Assembly (NCBI GenBank): GCA_963682055.1
Contig: OY821751.1
Coordinates: 7,192,001 to 7,256,000, forward strand
DNA: 64,000 nt
Direction: 5' to 3'
DNA from: Primula veris
Lineage: Eukaryota > Streptophyta > Magnoliopsida > Ericales > Primulaceae
Shown: piece after piece, positions 32,888-44,284 of the stretch
Layout: each line of letters opens with the position of its first letter
Position numbering within the stretch: the stretch's first letter is position 1
Translations under genes and position numbers: made by a program
Notes under the pieces: model-generated
The model's database searches: none
Seen by the model: the letters and a program-made list of their open reading frames with translations, nothing else
Told to the model about the DNA's origin: nothing

Positions 32888-33005
32888 GGGTGCAACACGA
32901 GGACTTCCCAGGGGGTCACCCATCCTAGTACTACTCTCGCCCAAGCACACTTAACTGCGGAGTTCTGATGGGATCCGGTGCATTAGTGCTGGTATGATCG
33001 CACCC
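32888..33005 (-). rRNA. 5S rRNA, copy 101
   Basis: Class S flank; no difference from consensus. Confidence 0.97.
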
Positions 33006-33229
33006 GGAAGGTGGTGCATCTTCAATTCGTTTAAACCTCCCCGCCGTCCCGTTCGCTTCCCAAGAACCGACCGGTTTAGTTTCTCTCTTTACAAAAATTT
33101 ATATTAATTATTCAAAATAATTGGAAAGGATAACGTAATAAGATTAAATAACAAACGGCATGGAAAAAATATATTAATAAAAATATTACACAAAAAACGC
33201 GAAATTGATGCCAAAAAAAAAACAAAAGA

Positions 33230-33347
33230 GGGTGCAACACGAGGACTTCCAAGGGGGTCACCCATCCTAGTACTACTCTCGCCCAAGCACACTTAACTGC
33301 GGAGTTCTGATGGGATCCGGTGCATTAGTGCTGGTATGATCGCACCC
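33230..33347 (-). rRNA. 5S rRNA, copy 102
   Basis: Class Lc flank ('gaaattgatgcc'). 33251 c>a (RNA +97). Confidence 0.96.
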
Positions 33348-33549
33348 GGAAGGTTGTGCATCTTCAATTCGTTTAAACCTCCCCGCCGTCCCGTTCGCTT
33401 CCCAAGAACCGACCGGTTTAGTTTCTCTCTTTACAAAAATTTATATTAATTATTCAAAATAATTGGAAAGGATAACGTAATAAGATTAAATAACAAACGG
33501 CATGGAAAAAATATATAAATAAAAATATTACACAAAAAAAAACAAAAAA

Positions 33550-33667
33550 GAGTGCAACACGAGGACTTCCCAGGGGGTCACCCATCCTAGTACTACTCTC
33601 GCCCAAGCACACTTAACTGCGGAGTTCTGATGGGATCCGTTGCATTAGTGCTGGTATGATCGCACCC
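33550..33667 (-). rRNA. 5S rRNA, copy 103
   Basis: Class S flank. 33551 g>a (RNA +117, G-U in helix I), 33640 g>t (+28). Confidence 0.95.
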
Positions 33668-33870
33668 GGAAGGTTGCGCATCTTCAATTCGTTTAAACCT
33701 CCCCGCCGTCCCGTTCGCTTCCCAAGAACCGACCGGTTTAGTTTCTGTCTTTAACAAAATTTATATTAATTATTCAAAATAATTGGAAAGGATAACGTAA
33801 TAAGATTAAATAACAAACGGCATGGAAAAAATATATAAATAAAAATATTACACAAAAAAAAAACAAAATA

Positions 33871-33988
33871 GGGTGCAACACGAGGACTTCCCAGGGGGTC
33901 ACCCATCCTAGTACTACTCTCGCCCAAGCACACTTAACTGCGGAGTTCTGATGGGATCCAGTGCATTAGTGCTGGTATGATCGCACCC
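33871..33988 (-). rRNA. 5S rRNA, copy 104
   Basis: Class S flank ('aaaatag'). 33960 g>a (RNA +29, CpG). Confidence 0.96.
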
Positions 33989-34213
33989 GGAAGGTGGTGC
34001 ATCTTCAATTCGTTTAAACCTCCCTGCCATCCCGTTCGCTTCCCAAGAACCGACCGGTTTAGTTTCTCTCTTTACAAAAATTTATATTAATTATTCAAAA
34101 TAATTGGAAAGGATAACGTAATAAGATTAAATAACAAACGGCATGGAAAAAATATATAAATAAAAATATTACACAAAAAACGAGAAGTTGATACCAAAAA
34201 AAAAAACAAAAGA

Positions 34214-34331
34214 GGGTGCAACACGAGGACTTCCCAGGGGGTCACCCATCCTAGTACTACTCTCGCCCAAGCACACTTAACTGCGGAGTTCTGATGGGAT
34301 CCGGTGCATTAGTGCTGGTATGATCGCACCC
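34214..34331 (-). rRNA. 5S rRNA, copy 105
   Basis: Class L flank ('gatacc'); gene matches consensus. Upstream -1 is T. Confidence 0.97.
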
Positions 34332-34555
34332 AGAAGGTTGTGCATCTTCAATTCGTTTAAACCTCCCCGCCGTCCCGTTCGCTTCCCAAGAACCGACCGG
34401 TTTAGTTTCTCTCTTTACAAAAATTTATATTAATTATTCAAAATAATTGGAAAGGATAACGTAATAAAATTAAATAACAAACGGCATGGAAAAAATATAT
34501 AAATAAAAATATTACACAAAAAACGAGAAGTTGATGCGAAAAAAAAAACAAAAAA

Positions 34556-34673
34556 GGGTGCAACACGAGGACTTCCCAGGGGGTCACCCATCCTAGTACT
34601 ACTCTCGCCCAAGCACACTTAACTGCGGAGTTCTGATGGGATCCGGTGCATTAGTGCTGGTATGATCGCACCC
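34556..34673 (-). rRNA. 5S rRNA, copy 106
   Basis: Class Lg flank; no difference from consensus. Confidence 0.97.
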
Positions 34674-34877
34674 GGAAGGTTGCGCATCTTCAATTCGTTT
34701 AAACCTCGCCGCCGTCCCGTTCGCTTCCCAAGAACCGACCGGTTTAGTTTCTGTCTTTAACAAAATTTATATTAATTATTCAAAATAATTGGAAAGGATA
34801 ACGTAATAAGATTAAATAACAAACGGCATGGAAAAAATATATAAATAAAAATATTACACAAAAAAAAAAACAAAAAA

Positions 34878-34995
34878 GGGTGCAACACGAGGACTTCCCA
34901 GGGGGTCACCCATCCTAGTACTACTATCGCCCAAGCACACTTAACTGCGGAGTTCTGATGGGATCCGGTGCATTAGTGCTGGTATGATCGCACCC
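34878..34995 (-). rRNA. 5S rRNA, copy 107
   Basis: Class S flank. 34926 c>a (RNA +70, IE). Confidence 0.96.
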
Positions 34996-35219
34996 GGAAG
35001 GTGGTGCATCTTCAATTCGTTTAAACCTCCCCGCCGTCCCGTTCGCTTCCCAAGAACCGACCGGTTTAGTTTCTCTCTTTACAAAAATTTATTTTAATTA
35101 TTCAAAATAATTGGAAAGGATAACGTAATAAGATTAAATAACAAACGGCATGGAAAAAATATATAAATAAAAATATTACACAAAAAACGCGAAGTTGATG
35201 CCAAAAAAAAAACAAAAGA

Positions 35220-35337
35220 GGGTGCAACACGAGGACTTCCCAGGGGGTCACCCATCCTAGTACTACTCTCGCCCAAGCACACTTAACTGCGGAGTTCTGA
35301 TGGGATCCGGTGCATTAGTGCTGGTATGATCGCACCC
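35220..35337 (-). rRNA. 5S rRNA, copy 108
   Basis: Class Lc flank; no difference from consensus. Confidence 0.97.
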
Positions 35338-35540
35338 GCAAGGTTGTGCATCTTCAATTCGTTTAAACCTCCCCGCCGTCCCGTTCGCTTCCCAAGAACC
35401 GACCGGTTTAGTTTCTCTCTTTACAAAAATTTATATTAATTATTCAAAATAATTGGAAAGGATAACGTAATAAGATTAAATAACAAACGGCATGGAAAAA
35501 ATATATAAATAAAAATATTACACAAAAAAAAAACAAAAAA

Positions 35541-35658
35541 AGGTGCAACACGAGGACTTCCCAGGGGGTCACCCATCCTAGTACTACTCTCGCCCAAGCA
35601 CACTTAACTGCGGAGTTCTGATTGGATCCGGTGCATTAGTGCTGGTATGATCGCACCC
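35541..35658 (-). rRNA. 5S rRNA, copy 109
   Basis: Class S flank. 35541 g>a (RNA +118), 35623 g>t (+36). Confidence 0.95.
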
Positions 35659-35861
35659 GGAAGGTTGCGCATCTTCAATTCGTTTAAACCTCCCCGCCGT
35701 CCCGTTCGCTTCCCAAGAACCGACCAGTTTAGTTTCTGTCTTTAACAAAATTTATATTAATTATTCAAAATAATTGGAAAGGATAACGTAATAAGATTAA
35801 ATAACAAACGGCATGGAAAAAATATATAAATAAAAATATTACACAAAAAAAAAACAAAATA

Positions 35862-35979
35862 GGGTGCAACACGAGGACTTCCCAGGGGGTCACCCATCCT
35901 AGTACTACTCTCGCCCAAGCACACTTAACTGCGGAGTTCTGATGGGATCCGGTGCATTAGTGCTGGTATGATCGAACCC
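35862..35979 (-). rRNA. 5S rRNA, copy 110
   Basis: Class S flank ('aaaatag'). 35975 c>a (RNA +5 G to U, mismatch in helix I). Confidence 0.95.
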
Positions 35980-36203
35980 GGAAGGTGGTGCATCTTCAAT
36001 TCATTTAAACCTCCCCGCCGTCCCGTTCGCTTTCCAAGAACCGACCGGTTTAGTTTCTCTCTTTACAAAAATTTATATTAATTATTCAAAATAATTGGAA
36101 AGGATAACGTAATAAGATTAAATAACAAACGGCATGGAAAAAATATATAAATAAAAATATTACACAAAAAACGAGAAGTTGATGCCAAAAAAAAAACAAA
36201 AGA

Positions 36204-36321
36204 GGGTGCAACACGAGGACTTCCCAGGGGGTCACCCTTCCTAGGACTACTCTCGCCCAAGCACACTTAACTGCGGAGTTCTGATGGGATCCGGTGCATT
36301 AGTGCTGGTATGATCGCACCC
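36204..36321 (-). rRNA. 5S rRNA, copy 111
   Basis: Class Lc flank. 36238 a>t (RNA +84, box C), 36245 t>g (+77). Confidence 0.95.
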
Positions 36322-36545
36322 GGGAGGTTGTGCATCTTCAATTCGTTTAAACCTCCCCGCCGTCCCGTTCGCTTCCCAAGAACCGACCGGTTTAGTTTCT
36401 CTCTTTACAAAAATTTATATTAATTATTCAAAATAATTGGAAAGGATAACGTAATAAGATTAAATAACAAACGGCATGGAAAAAATATATAAATAAAAAT
36501 ATTACACAAAAAACGAGAAGTTGATGCGAAAAAAAAAACAAAAAA

Positions 36546-36663
36546 GGGTGCAACACGAGGACTTCCCAGGGGGTCACCCATACTAGTACTACTCTCGCCC
36601 AAGCACACTTAACTGCGGAGTTCTGATGGGATCCGGTGCATTAGTGCTGGTATGATCGCACCC
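36546..36663 (-). rRNA. 5S rRNA, copy 112
   Basis: Class Lg flank. 36582 c>a (RNA +82, box C). Confidence 0.96.
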
Positions 36664-36866
36664 GGAAGGTTGCGCATCTTCAATTCATTTAAACCTCCCC
36701 GCCGTCCCGTTCGCTTCCCAAGAACCGACCGGTTTAGTTTCTGTCTTTAACAAAATTTATATTAATTATTCAAAATAATTGGAAAGGATAACGTAATAAG
36801 ATTAAATAACAAACGGCATGGAAAAAATATATAAATAAAAATATTACACAAAAAAAAAACAAAAAA

Positions 36867-36984
36867 GGGTGCAACACGAGGACTTCCCAGGGGGTCACCC
36901 ATCCTAGTACTACTCTCGCCCAAGCACACTTAACTGCAGAGTTCTGATGGGATCCGGTGCATTAGTGCTGGTATGATCGCACCC
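36867..36984 (-). rRNA. 5S rRNA, copy 113
   Basis: Class S flank. 36938 g>a (RNA +47, CpG). Confidence 0.96.
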
Positions 36985-37208
36985 GGAAGGTGGTGCATCT
37001 TCAATTCGTTTAAACCTCCCCGCCGTCCCGTTCGCTTCCCAAGAACCGACCGGTTTAGTTTCTCTTTTTACAAAAATTTATATTAATTATTCAAAATAAT
37101 TGGAAAGGATAACGTAATAAGATTAAATAACAAACGGCATGGAAAAAATATATAAATAAAAATATTACACAAAAAACGAGAAGTTGATGCCAAAAAAAAA
37201 ACAAAAGA

Positions 37209-37326
37209 GGGTGCAACACGAGGACTTCCCAGGGGGTCACCCATCCTAGGACTACTCTCGCCCAAGCACACTTAACTGCGGAGTTCTGATGGGATCCGGT
37301 GCATTAGTGCTGGTATGATCGCACCC
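37209..37326 (-). rRNA. 5S rRNA, copy 114
   Basis: Class Lc flank. 37250 t>g (RNA +77). Confidence 0.96.
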
Positions 37327-37550
37327 GGGAGGTTGTGCATCTTCAATTCGTTTAAACCTCCCCGCCGTCCCGTTCGCTTCCCAAGAACCGACCGGTTTAG
37401 TTTCTCTCTTTACAAAAATTTATATTAATTATTCAAAATAATTGGAAAGGATAACGTAATAAGATTAAATAACAAACGGCATGGAAAAAATATATAAATA
37501 AAAATATTACACAAAAAACGAGAAGTTGATGCGAAAAAAAAAACAAAAAA

Positions 37551-37668
37551 GGGTGCAACACGAGGACTTCCCAGGGTGTCACCCATACTAGTACTACTCT
37601 CGCCCAAGCACACTTAACTGCGGAGTTCTGATGGGATCCGGTGCATTAGTGCTGGTATGATCGCACCC
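37551..37668 (-). rRNA. 5S rRNA, copy 115
   Basis: Class Lg flank. 37577 g>t (RNA +92) and 37587 c>a (+82), both box C. Confidence 0.95.
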
Positions 37669-37872
37669 GGAAGGTTGCGCATCTTCAATTCATTTAAACC
37701 TCCCCGCCGTCCCGTTCGCTTCCCAAGAACCGACCGGTTTAGTTTCTGTCTTTAACAAAATTTATATTAATTATTCAAAATAATTGGAAAGGATAACGTA
37801 ATAAGATTAAATAACAAACGGCATGGAAAAAATATATAAATAAAAATATTACACAAAAAAAAAAACAAAAAA

Positions 37873-37990
37873 GGGTGCAACACGAGGACTTTCCAGGGGG
37901 TCACCCATCCTAGTACTACTCTCGCCCAAGCACACTTAACTGCAGAGTTCTGATGGGATCCGGTGCATTAGTGCTGGTATGATCGCACCC
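37873..37990 (-). rRNA. 5S rRNA, copy 116
   Basis: Class S flank. 37892 c>t (RNA +99), 37944 g>a (+47, CpG). Confidence 0.95.
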
Positions 37991-38215
37991 GGAAGGTTGT
38001 GCATCTTCAATTCGTTTAAACCTCCCCGCCGTCCCGTTCGCTTCCCAAGAACCGACCGGTTTAGTTTCTCTTTTTACAAAAATTTATATTAATTATTCAA
38101 AATAATAGGAAAGGATAACGTAATAAGATTAAATAACAAACGGCATGGAAAAAATATATAAATAAAAATATTACACAAAAAACGAGAAGTTGATGCGAAA
38201 AAAAAAAACAAAAAA

Positions 38216-38333
38216 GGGTGCAACACGAGGACTTCCCAGGGGGTCACCCATCCTAGTACTACTCTCGCCCAAGCACACTTAACTGCGGAGTTCTGATGGG
38301 ATCCAGTGCATTAGTGCTGGTATGATCGCTCCC
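38216..38333 (-). rRNA. 5S rRNA, copy 117
   Basis: Class Lg flank. 38305 g>a (RNA +29, CpG), 38330 a>t (+4 U to A, A-A mismatch in helix I). Confidence 0.94.
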
Positions 38334-38557
38334 GGAAGGTTGTGCATCTTCAATTCGTTTAAACCTCCCCGCCGTCCCGTTCGCTTCCCAAGAACCGACC
38401 GGTTTAGTTTCTCTGTTTACAAAAATTTATATTAATTATTCAAAATAATTGGAAAGGATAACGTAATAAGATTAAATAACAAACGGCATGAAAAAAATAT
38501 ATAAATAAAAATATTACACAAAAAACGAGAAGTTGATGCGAAAAAAAAAACAAAAAA

Positions 38558-38675
38558 GGGTGCAACACGAGGACTTCCCAGGGGGTCACCCATCCTAGTA
38601 CTACTGTCGCCCAAGCACACTTAACTGCGGAGTTCTGTTGGGATCCAGTGCATTAGTGCTGGTATGATCGCACCC
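38558..38675 (-). rRNA. 5S rRNA, copy 118
   Basis: Class Lg flank. 38606 c>g (RNA +70, IE), 38638 a>t (+38), 38647 g>a (+29, CpG). Confidence 0.94.
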
Positions 38676-38878
38676 GGAAGGTTGCGCATCTTCAATTCAT
38701 TTAAACCTCCCCGCCGTCCCGTTCGCTTCCCAAGAACCGACCGGTTTAGTTTCTGTCTTTAACAAAATTTATATTAATTATTCAAAATAATTGGAAAGGA
38801 TAACGTAATAAGATTAAATAACAAACGGCATGGAAAAAATATATAAATAAAAATATTACACAAAAAAAAAACAAAAAA

Positions 38879-38996
38879 GGGTGCAACACGAGGACTTCCC
38901 AGGGGGTCACCCATCCTAGTACTACTCTCGCCCAAGCACACTTAACTGCGGAGTTCTGATGGGATCCGGTGCATTAGTGCTGGTATGATCGCACCC
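38879..38996 (-). rRNA. 5S rRNA, copy 119
   Basis: Class S flank; no difference from consensus. Confidence 0.97.
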
Positions 38997-39220
38997 GAAA
39001 GGTGGTGCATCTTCAATTCGTTTAAACCTCCCCGCCGTCCCGTTCGCTTCCCAAGAACCGACCGGTTTAGTTTCTCTTTTTACAAAAGTTTATATTAATT
39101 ATTCAAAATAATAGGAAAGGATAACGTAATAAGATTAAATAACAAACGGCATGGAAAAAATATATAAATAAAAATATTACACAAAAAACGAGAAGTTGAT
39201 GCCAAAAAAAAAACAAAAGA

Positions 39221-39338
39221 GGGTGCAACACGAGGACTTCCCAGGGGGTCAACCATCCTAGTACTACTCTCGCCCAAGCACACTTAACTGCGGAGTTCTG
39301 ATGGGATCCAGTGCATTAGTGCTGGTATGATCGCTCCC
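39221..39338 (-). rRNA. 5S rRNA, copy 120
   Basis: Class Lc flank. 39252 c>a (RNA +87, box C), 39310 g>a (+29, CpG), 39335 a>t (+4, helix I mismatch). Shared with copy 125. Confidence 0.94.
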
Positions 39339-39562
39339 GGAAGGTTGTGCATCTTCAATTCGTTTAAACCTCCCCGCCGTCCCGTTCGCTTCCCAAGAAC
39401 CGACCGGTTTAGTTTCTCTGTTTACAAAAATTTATATTAATTATTCAAAATAATTGGAAAGGATAACGTAATAAGATTAAATAACAAACGGCATGGAAAA
39501 AATATATAAATAAAAATATTACACAAAAAACGAGAAGTTGATGCGAAAAAAAAAACAAAAAA

Positions 39563-39679
39563 GGGTGCAACACGAGGACTTCCCTGGGGTCACCCATCCT
39601 AGTACTACTCTCGCCCAAGCACACTTAACTGCGGAGTTCTGATGGGATCCGGTGCATTAGTGCTGGTATGATCGCACCC
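39563..39679 (-). rRNA. 5S rRNA, copy 121, box C deletion
   Basis: 117 nt. Class Lg flank. At 39582-39590 the plus strand reads 'ccctgggg' where consensus has 'cccaggggg': an a>t change plus loss of one g, inside box C and helix V. Likely to weaken TFIIIA binding and the fold. Shared with copy 126. Confidence 0.9.
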
Positions 39680-39903
39680 GGAAGGTGGTGCATCTTCAAT
39701 TCGTTTAAACCTCCCCGCCGTCCCGTTCGCTTCCTAAGAACCGACCGGTTTAGTTTCTCTTTTTACAAAAATTTATATTAATTATTCAAAATAATTGGAA
39801 AGGATAACGTAATAAGATTAAATAACAAACGGCATGGAAAAAATATATAAATAAAAATATTACACAAAAAACGAGAAGTTGATGCCAAAAAAAAAACAAA
39901 AGA

Positions 39904-40021
39904 GGGTGCAACACGAGGACTTCCCAGGGGGTCACCCATCCTAGGACTACTCTCGCCCAAGCACACTTAACTGCGGAGTTCTGATGGGATCCGGTGCATT
40001 AGTGCTGGTATGATCGCACCC
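39904..40021 (-). rRNA. 5S rRNA, copy 122
   Basis: Class Lc flank. 39945 t>g (RNA +77), as in copy 114. Confidence 0.96.
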
Positions 40022-40246
40022 GGGAGGTTGTGCATCTTCAATTCGTTTAAACCTCCCCGCCGTCCCGTTCGCTTCCCAAGAACCGACCGGTTTAGTTTCT
40101 CTCTTTACAAAAATTTATATTAATTATTCAAAATAATTGGAAAGGATAACGTAATAAGATTAAATAACAAACGGCATGGAAAAAATATATAAATAAAAAT
40201 ATTACACAAAAAACGAGAAGTTGATGCGAAAAAAAAAAACAAAAAA

Positions 40247-40364
40247 GGGTGCAACACGAGGACTTCCCAGGGGGTCACCCATACTAGTACTACTCTCGCC
40301 CAAGCACACTTAACTGCGGAGTTCTGATGGGATCCGGTGCATTAGTGCTGGTATGATCGCACCC
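40247..40364 (-). rRNA. 5S rRNA, copy 123
   Basis: Class Lg flank. 40283 c>a (RNA +82, box C). Confidence 0.96.
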
Positions 40365-40567
40365 GGAAGGTTACGCATCTTCAATTCATTTAAACCTCCC
40401 CGCCGTCCCGTTCGCTTCCCAAGAACCGACCGGTTTAGTTTCTGTCTTTAACAAAATTTATATTAATTATTCAAAATAATTGGAAAGGATAACGTAATAA
40501 GATTAAATAACAAACGGCATGGAAAAAATATATAAATAAAAATATTACACAAAAAAAAAACAAAAAA

Positions 40568-40685
40568 GGGTGCAACACGAGGACTTCCCAGGGGGTCACC
40601 CATCCTAGTACTACTCTCGCCCAAGCACACTTAACTGCGGAGTTCTGATGGGATCCGGTGCATTAGTGCTAGTATGATCGCACCC
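40568..40685 (-). rRNA. 5S rRNA, copy 124
   Basis: Class S flank. 40671 g>a (RNA +15). Confidence 0.96.
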
Positions 40686-40909
40686 GAAAGGTGGTGCATC
40701 TTCAATTCGTTTAAACCTCCCCGCCGTCCCGTTCGCTTCCCAAGAACCGACCGGTTTAGTTTCTCTTTTTACAAAAGTTTATATTAATTATTCAAAATAA
40801 TAGGAAAGGATAACGTAATAAGATTAAATAACAAACGGCATGGAAAAAATATATAAATAAAAATATTACACAAAAAACGAGAAGTTGATGCCAAAAAAAA
40901 AACAAAAGA

Positions 40910-41027
40910 GGGTGCAACACGAGGACTTCCCAGGGGGTCAACCATCCTAGTACTACTCTCGCCCAAGCACACTTAACTGCGGAGTTCTGATGGGATCCAG
41001 TGCATTAGTGCTGGTATGATCGCTCCC
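40910..41027 (-). rRNA. 5S rRNA, copy 125
   Basis: Class Lc flank. 40941 c>a (RNA +87, box C), 40999 g>a (+29), 41024 a>t (+4), as in copy 120. Its upstream spacer is broken by the N run. Confidence 0.94.
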
Positions 41028-41092
41028 GGAAGGTTGTGCATCTTCAATTCGTTTAAACCTCCCCGCCGTCCCGTTCGCTTCCCAAGAACCGA

Positions 41093-41292
41093 NNNNNNNN
41101 NNNNNNNNNNNNNNNNNNNNNNNNNNNNNNNNNNNNNNNNNNNNNNNNNNNNNNNNNNNNNNNNNNNNNNNNNNNNNNNNNNNNNNNNNNNNNNNNNNNN
41201 NNNNNNNNNNNNNNNNNNNNNNNNNNNNNNNNNNNNNNNNNNNNNNNNNNNNNNNNNNNNNNNNNNNNNNNNNNNNNNNNNNNNNNNNNNNN
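41093..41292. other. Assembly gap, 200 N
   Basis: Exactly 200 N within a spacer. The left side ends 'aagaaccga' and the right side starts 'ccggtttag'; joined they give the normal spacer sequence. The distance from copy 125 to 126 minus 200 is 342, one normal class L unit. The true missing length is unknown. Confidence 0.97.
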
Positions 41293-41451
41293 CCGGTTTA
41301 GTTTCTCTGTTTACAAAAATTTATATTAATTATTCAAAATAATTGGAAAGGATAACGTAATAAGATTAAATAACAAACGGCATGGAAAAAATATATAAAT
41401 AAAAATATTACACAAAAAACGAGAAGTTGATGCGAAAAAAAAAACAAAAAA

Positions 41452-41568
41452 GGGTGCAACACGAGGACTTCCCTGGGGTCACCCATCCTAGTACTACTCT
41501 CGCCCAAGCACACTTAACTGCGGAGTTCTGATGGGATCCGGTGCATTAGTGCTGGTATGATCGCACCC
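41452..41568 (-). rRNA. 5S rRNA, copy 126, box C deletion
   Basis: 117 nt, class Lg flank. It carries the same 'ccctgggg' box C change as copy 121, 1889 bp away including the 200 N. Confidence 0.9.
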
Positions 41569-41792
41569 GGAATGTTGTGCATCTTCAATTCGTTTAAACC
41601 TCCCCGCCGTCCCGTTCGCTTCCCAAGAACCGACCGGTTTAGTTTCTCTCTTTACAAAAATTTATATTAATTATTCCAAATAATTGGAAAGGATAACGTA
41701 ATAAGATTAAATAACAAACGGCATGGAAAAAATATATAAATAAAAATATTACACAAAAAACGAGAAGTTGATGCGAAAAAAAAAACAAAAAA

Positions 41793-41910
41793 GGGTGCAA
41801 CACGAGGACTTCCCAGGGGGTCACCCATCCTAGTACTACTCTCGCCCAAGCACACTTAACTGCGGAGTTCTGATGGGATCCGGTGCATTAATGCTGGTAT
41901 GATCGCACCC
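41793..41910 (-). rRNA. 5S rRNA, copy 127
   Basis: Class Lg flank. 41891 g>a (RNA +20). Confidence 0.96.
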
Positions 41911-42134
41911 GAAAGGTTGTGCATCTTCAATTCATTTAAACCTCCCCGCCGTCCCGTTCGCTTCCCAAGAACCGACTGGTTTAGTTTCTCTCTTTACAAA
42001 AATTTATATTAATTATTCAAAATAATTGGAAAGGATAACGTAATAAGATTAAATAACAAACGGCATGGAAAAAATATATAAATAAAAATATTACACAAAA
42101 AACGAGAAGTTGATGCCAAAAAAAAAACAAAAGA

Positions 42135-42252
42135 GGGTGCAACACGAGGACTTCCCAGGGGGTCACCCATCCTAGTACTACTCTCGCCCAAGAACACTTA
42201 ACTGCGGAGTTCTGATGGGATCCGGTGCATTAGTGCTGGTATGATCGCACCC
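42135..42252 (-). rRNA. 5S rRNA, copy 128
   Basis: Class Lc flank. 42193 c>a (RNA +60, box A). Confidence 0.96.
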
Positions 42253-42476
42253 GGAAGGTTGTGCATCTTCAATTCGTTTAAACCTCCCCGCCGTTCCGTT
42301 CGCTTCCCAAGAACCGACCGGTTTAGTTTTTCTCTTTACAAAAATTTATATTAATTATTCAAAATAATTGGAAAGGATAACGTAATAAGATTAAATAACA
42401 AACGGCATGGAAAAAATATATAAATAAAAATATTACACAAAAAACGAGAAGTTGATGCGAAAAAAAAAACAAAAAA

Positions 42477-42594
42477 GGGTTCAACACGAGGACTTCCCAG
42501 GGGGTCACCCATCCTAGTACTACTCTCGCCCAAGCACACTTAACTGCGGAGTTCTGATGGGATCCGGTGAATTAGTGCTGGTATGATCGCACCA
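42477..42594 (-). rRNA. 5S rRNA, copy 129
   Basis: Class Lg flank. 42481 g>t (RNA +114 C to A, helix I mismatch), 42570 c>a (+25), 42594 c>a (+1). Confidence 0.93.
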
Positions 42595-42818
42595 GGAAGG
42601 TTGCGCATCTTCAATTCGTTTAAACCTCCCCGCCGTCCCGTTCGCTTCCCAAGAACCGACCGGTTTAGTTTCTGTCTTTAACAAAATTTATATTAATTAT
42701 TCAAAATAATTGGAAAGGATAACGTAATAAGATTAAATAACAAACGGCATAGAAAAAATATATAAATAAAAATATTACACAAAAAACGAGAAGTTGATGC
42801 GAAAAAAAAAACAAAAAA

Positions 42819-42936
42819 GGGTGCAACACGAGGACTTCCCAGGGGGTCACCCATCCTAGTACTACTCTCGCCCAAGCACACTTAACTGCGGAGTTCTGAT
42901 GGGATCCGGTGCATTAGTGCTGGTATGATCGCACCG
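42819..42936 (-). rRNA. 5S rRNA, copy 130
   Basis: Class Lg flank. 42936 c>g (RNA +1 G to C). Confidence 0.95.
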
Positions 42937-43139
42937 GGAAGGTTGCGCATCTTCAATTCGTTTAAACCTCCCCGCCGTCCCGTTTGCTTCCCAAGAACCG
43001 ACCGGTTTAGTTTCTGTCTTTAACAAAATTTATATTAATTATTCAAAATAATTGGAAAGGATAACGTAATAAGATTAAATAACAAACGGCATGGAAAAAA
43101 TATATAAATAAAAATATTACACAAAAAAAAAACAAAAAA

Positions 43140-43257
43140 GGGTGCAACACGAGAACTTCCCAGGGGGTCACCCATCCTAGTACTACTCTCGCCCAAGCAA
43201 ACTTAACTGCGGAGTTCTGATGGGATCCGGTGCATTAGTGCTGGTATGATCGCACCC
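43140..43257 (-). rRNA. 5S rRNA, copy 131
   Basis: Class S flank. 43154 g>a (RNA +104), 43200 c>a (+58, box A). Confidence 0.95.
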
Positions 43258-43481
43258 GGAAGGTGGTGCATCTTCAATTCGTTTAAACCTCCCCGCCGTC
43301 CCGTTCGCTTCCCAAGAACCGACCGGTTTAGTTTCTCTCTTTACAAAAATTTATATTAATTATTCAAAATAATTGGAAAGGATAACGTAATAAGATTAAA
43401 TAACAAACGGCATGGAAAAAATATATAAATAAAAATATTACACAAAAAACGAGAAGTTGATGCGAAAAAAAAAACAAAAAA

Positions 43482-43599
43482 GGGTGCAACACGAGGACTT
43501 CCCAGGGGGTCACCCATCCTAGTACTACTCTCGCCCAAGCACACTTAACTGCGGAGTTCTGATGGGATCCGGTGCATTAGTGCTGGTATGATCGCACCG
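43482..43599 (-). rRNA. 5S rRNA, copy 132
   Basis: Class Lg flank. 43599 c>g (RNA +1 G to C). Confidence 0.95.
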
Positions 43600-43823
43600 G
43601 GAAGGTTGCGCATCTTCAATTCGTTTAAACCTCCCCGCCGTCCCGTTCGCTTCCCAAGAACCGACCGGTTTAGTTTCTGTCTTTAACAAAATTTATATTA
43701 ATTATTCAAAATAATTGGAAAGGATAACGTAATAAGATTAAATAACAAACGGCATGGAAAAAATATATAAATAAAAATATTACACAAAAAACGAGAAGTT
43801 GATGCCAAAAAAAAAACAAAAGA

Positions 43824-43941
43824 GGGTGCAACACGAGGACTTCCTAGGGGGTCACCCATCCTAGTACTACTCTCGCCCAAGCACACTTAACTGCGGAGTT
43901 CTGTTGAGATCCGGTGCATTAGTGCTGGTATGATCGCACCC
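43824..43941 (-). rRNA. 5S rRNA, copy 133
   Basis: Class Lc flank. 43845 c>t (RNA +97), 43904 a>t (+38), 43907 g>a (+35). Shared with copy 141. Confidence 0.94.
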
Positions 43942-44166
43942 GGAAGGTTGTGCATCTTCAATTTGTTTAAACCTCCCCGCCGTCCCGTTCGCTTCCCAAG
44001 AACCGACCGGTTTAGTTTCTCTCTTTACAAAAATTTATATTAATTATTCAAAATAATTGGAAAGGATAACGTAATAAGATTAAATAACAAACGGCATGGA
44101 AAAAATATATAAATAAAAATATTACACAAAAAACGAGAAGTTGATGCGAAAAAAAAAAACAAAAAA

Positions 44167-44284
44167 GGGTGCAACACGAGGACTTCCCAGGGGGTCACCC
44201 ATCCTAGTACTACTCTCGCCCAAGCACACTTAACTGCGGAGTTCTGATGGGATCCGGTGCATTAGTGCTGGTATGATCGCACCT
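44167..44284 (-). rRNA. 5S rRNA, copy 134
   Basis: Class Lg flank. 44284 c>t (RNA +1 G to A). Confidence 0.95.

Larger units (their letters stand above)
32039..33005. repeat. 529-bp duplication with truncated junction (copies 98-99 and 100-101)
   Basis: Copies 98 and 100 share g>t at RNA +28, copies 99 and 101 are both consensus, and the only junction between the pairs is the 91-bp spacer. Confidence 0.75.
36204..37990. repeat. 1005-bp tandem duplication (copies 111-113 and 114-116)
   Basis: 36204-36984 and 37209-37990 share 'taggactac', 'catactag', 'cccgggagg', 'attcattt' and 'tgcagag'. Copies 122-123 repeat the first two units again 2695 bp on. Confidence 0.9.
38879..41568. repeat. 1689-bp duplication across the N gap (copies 119-121 and 124-126)
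   Basis: 38879-39679 and 40568-41568 (less 200 N) share 'tcaaccatcc', 'cgctccc', 'tctctgtttac' and the box C deletion. Confidence 0.9.

Noticed and set aside
41016..41342. 108-codon plus-strand open frame
   Set aside because: Most of it is the run of 200 N.
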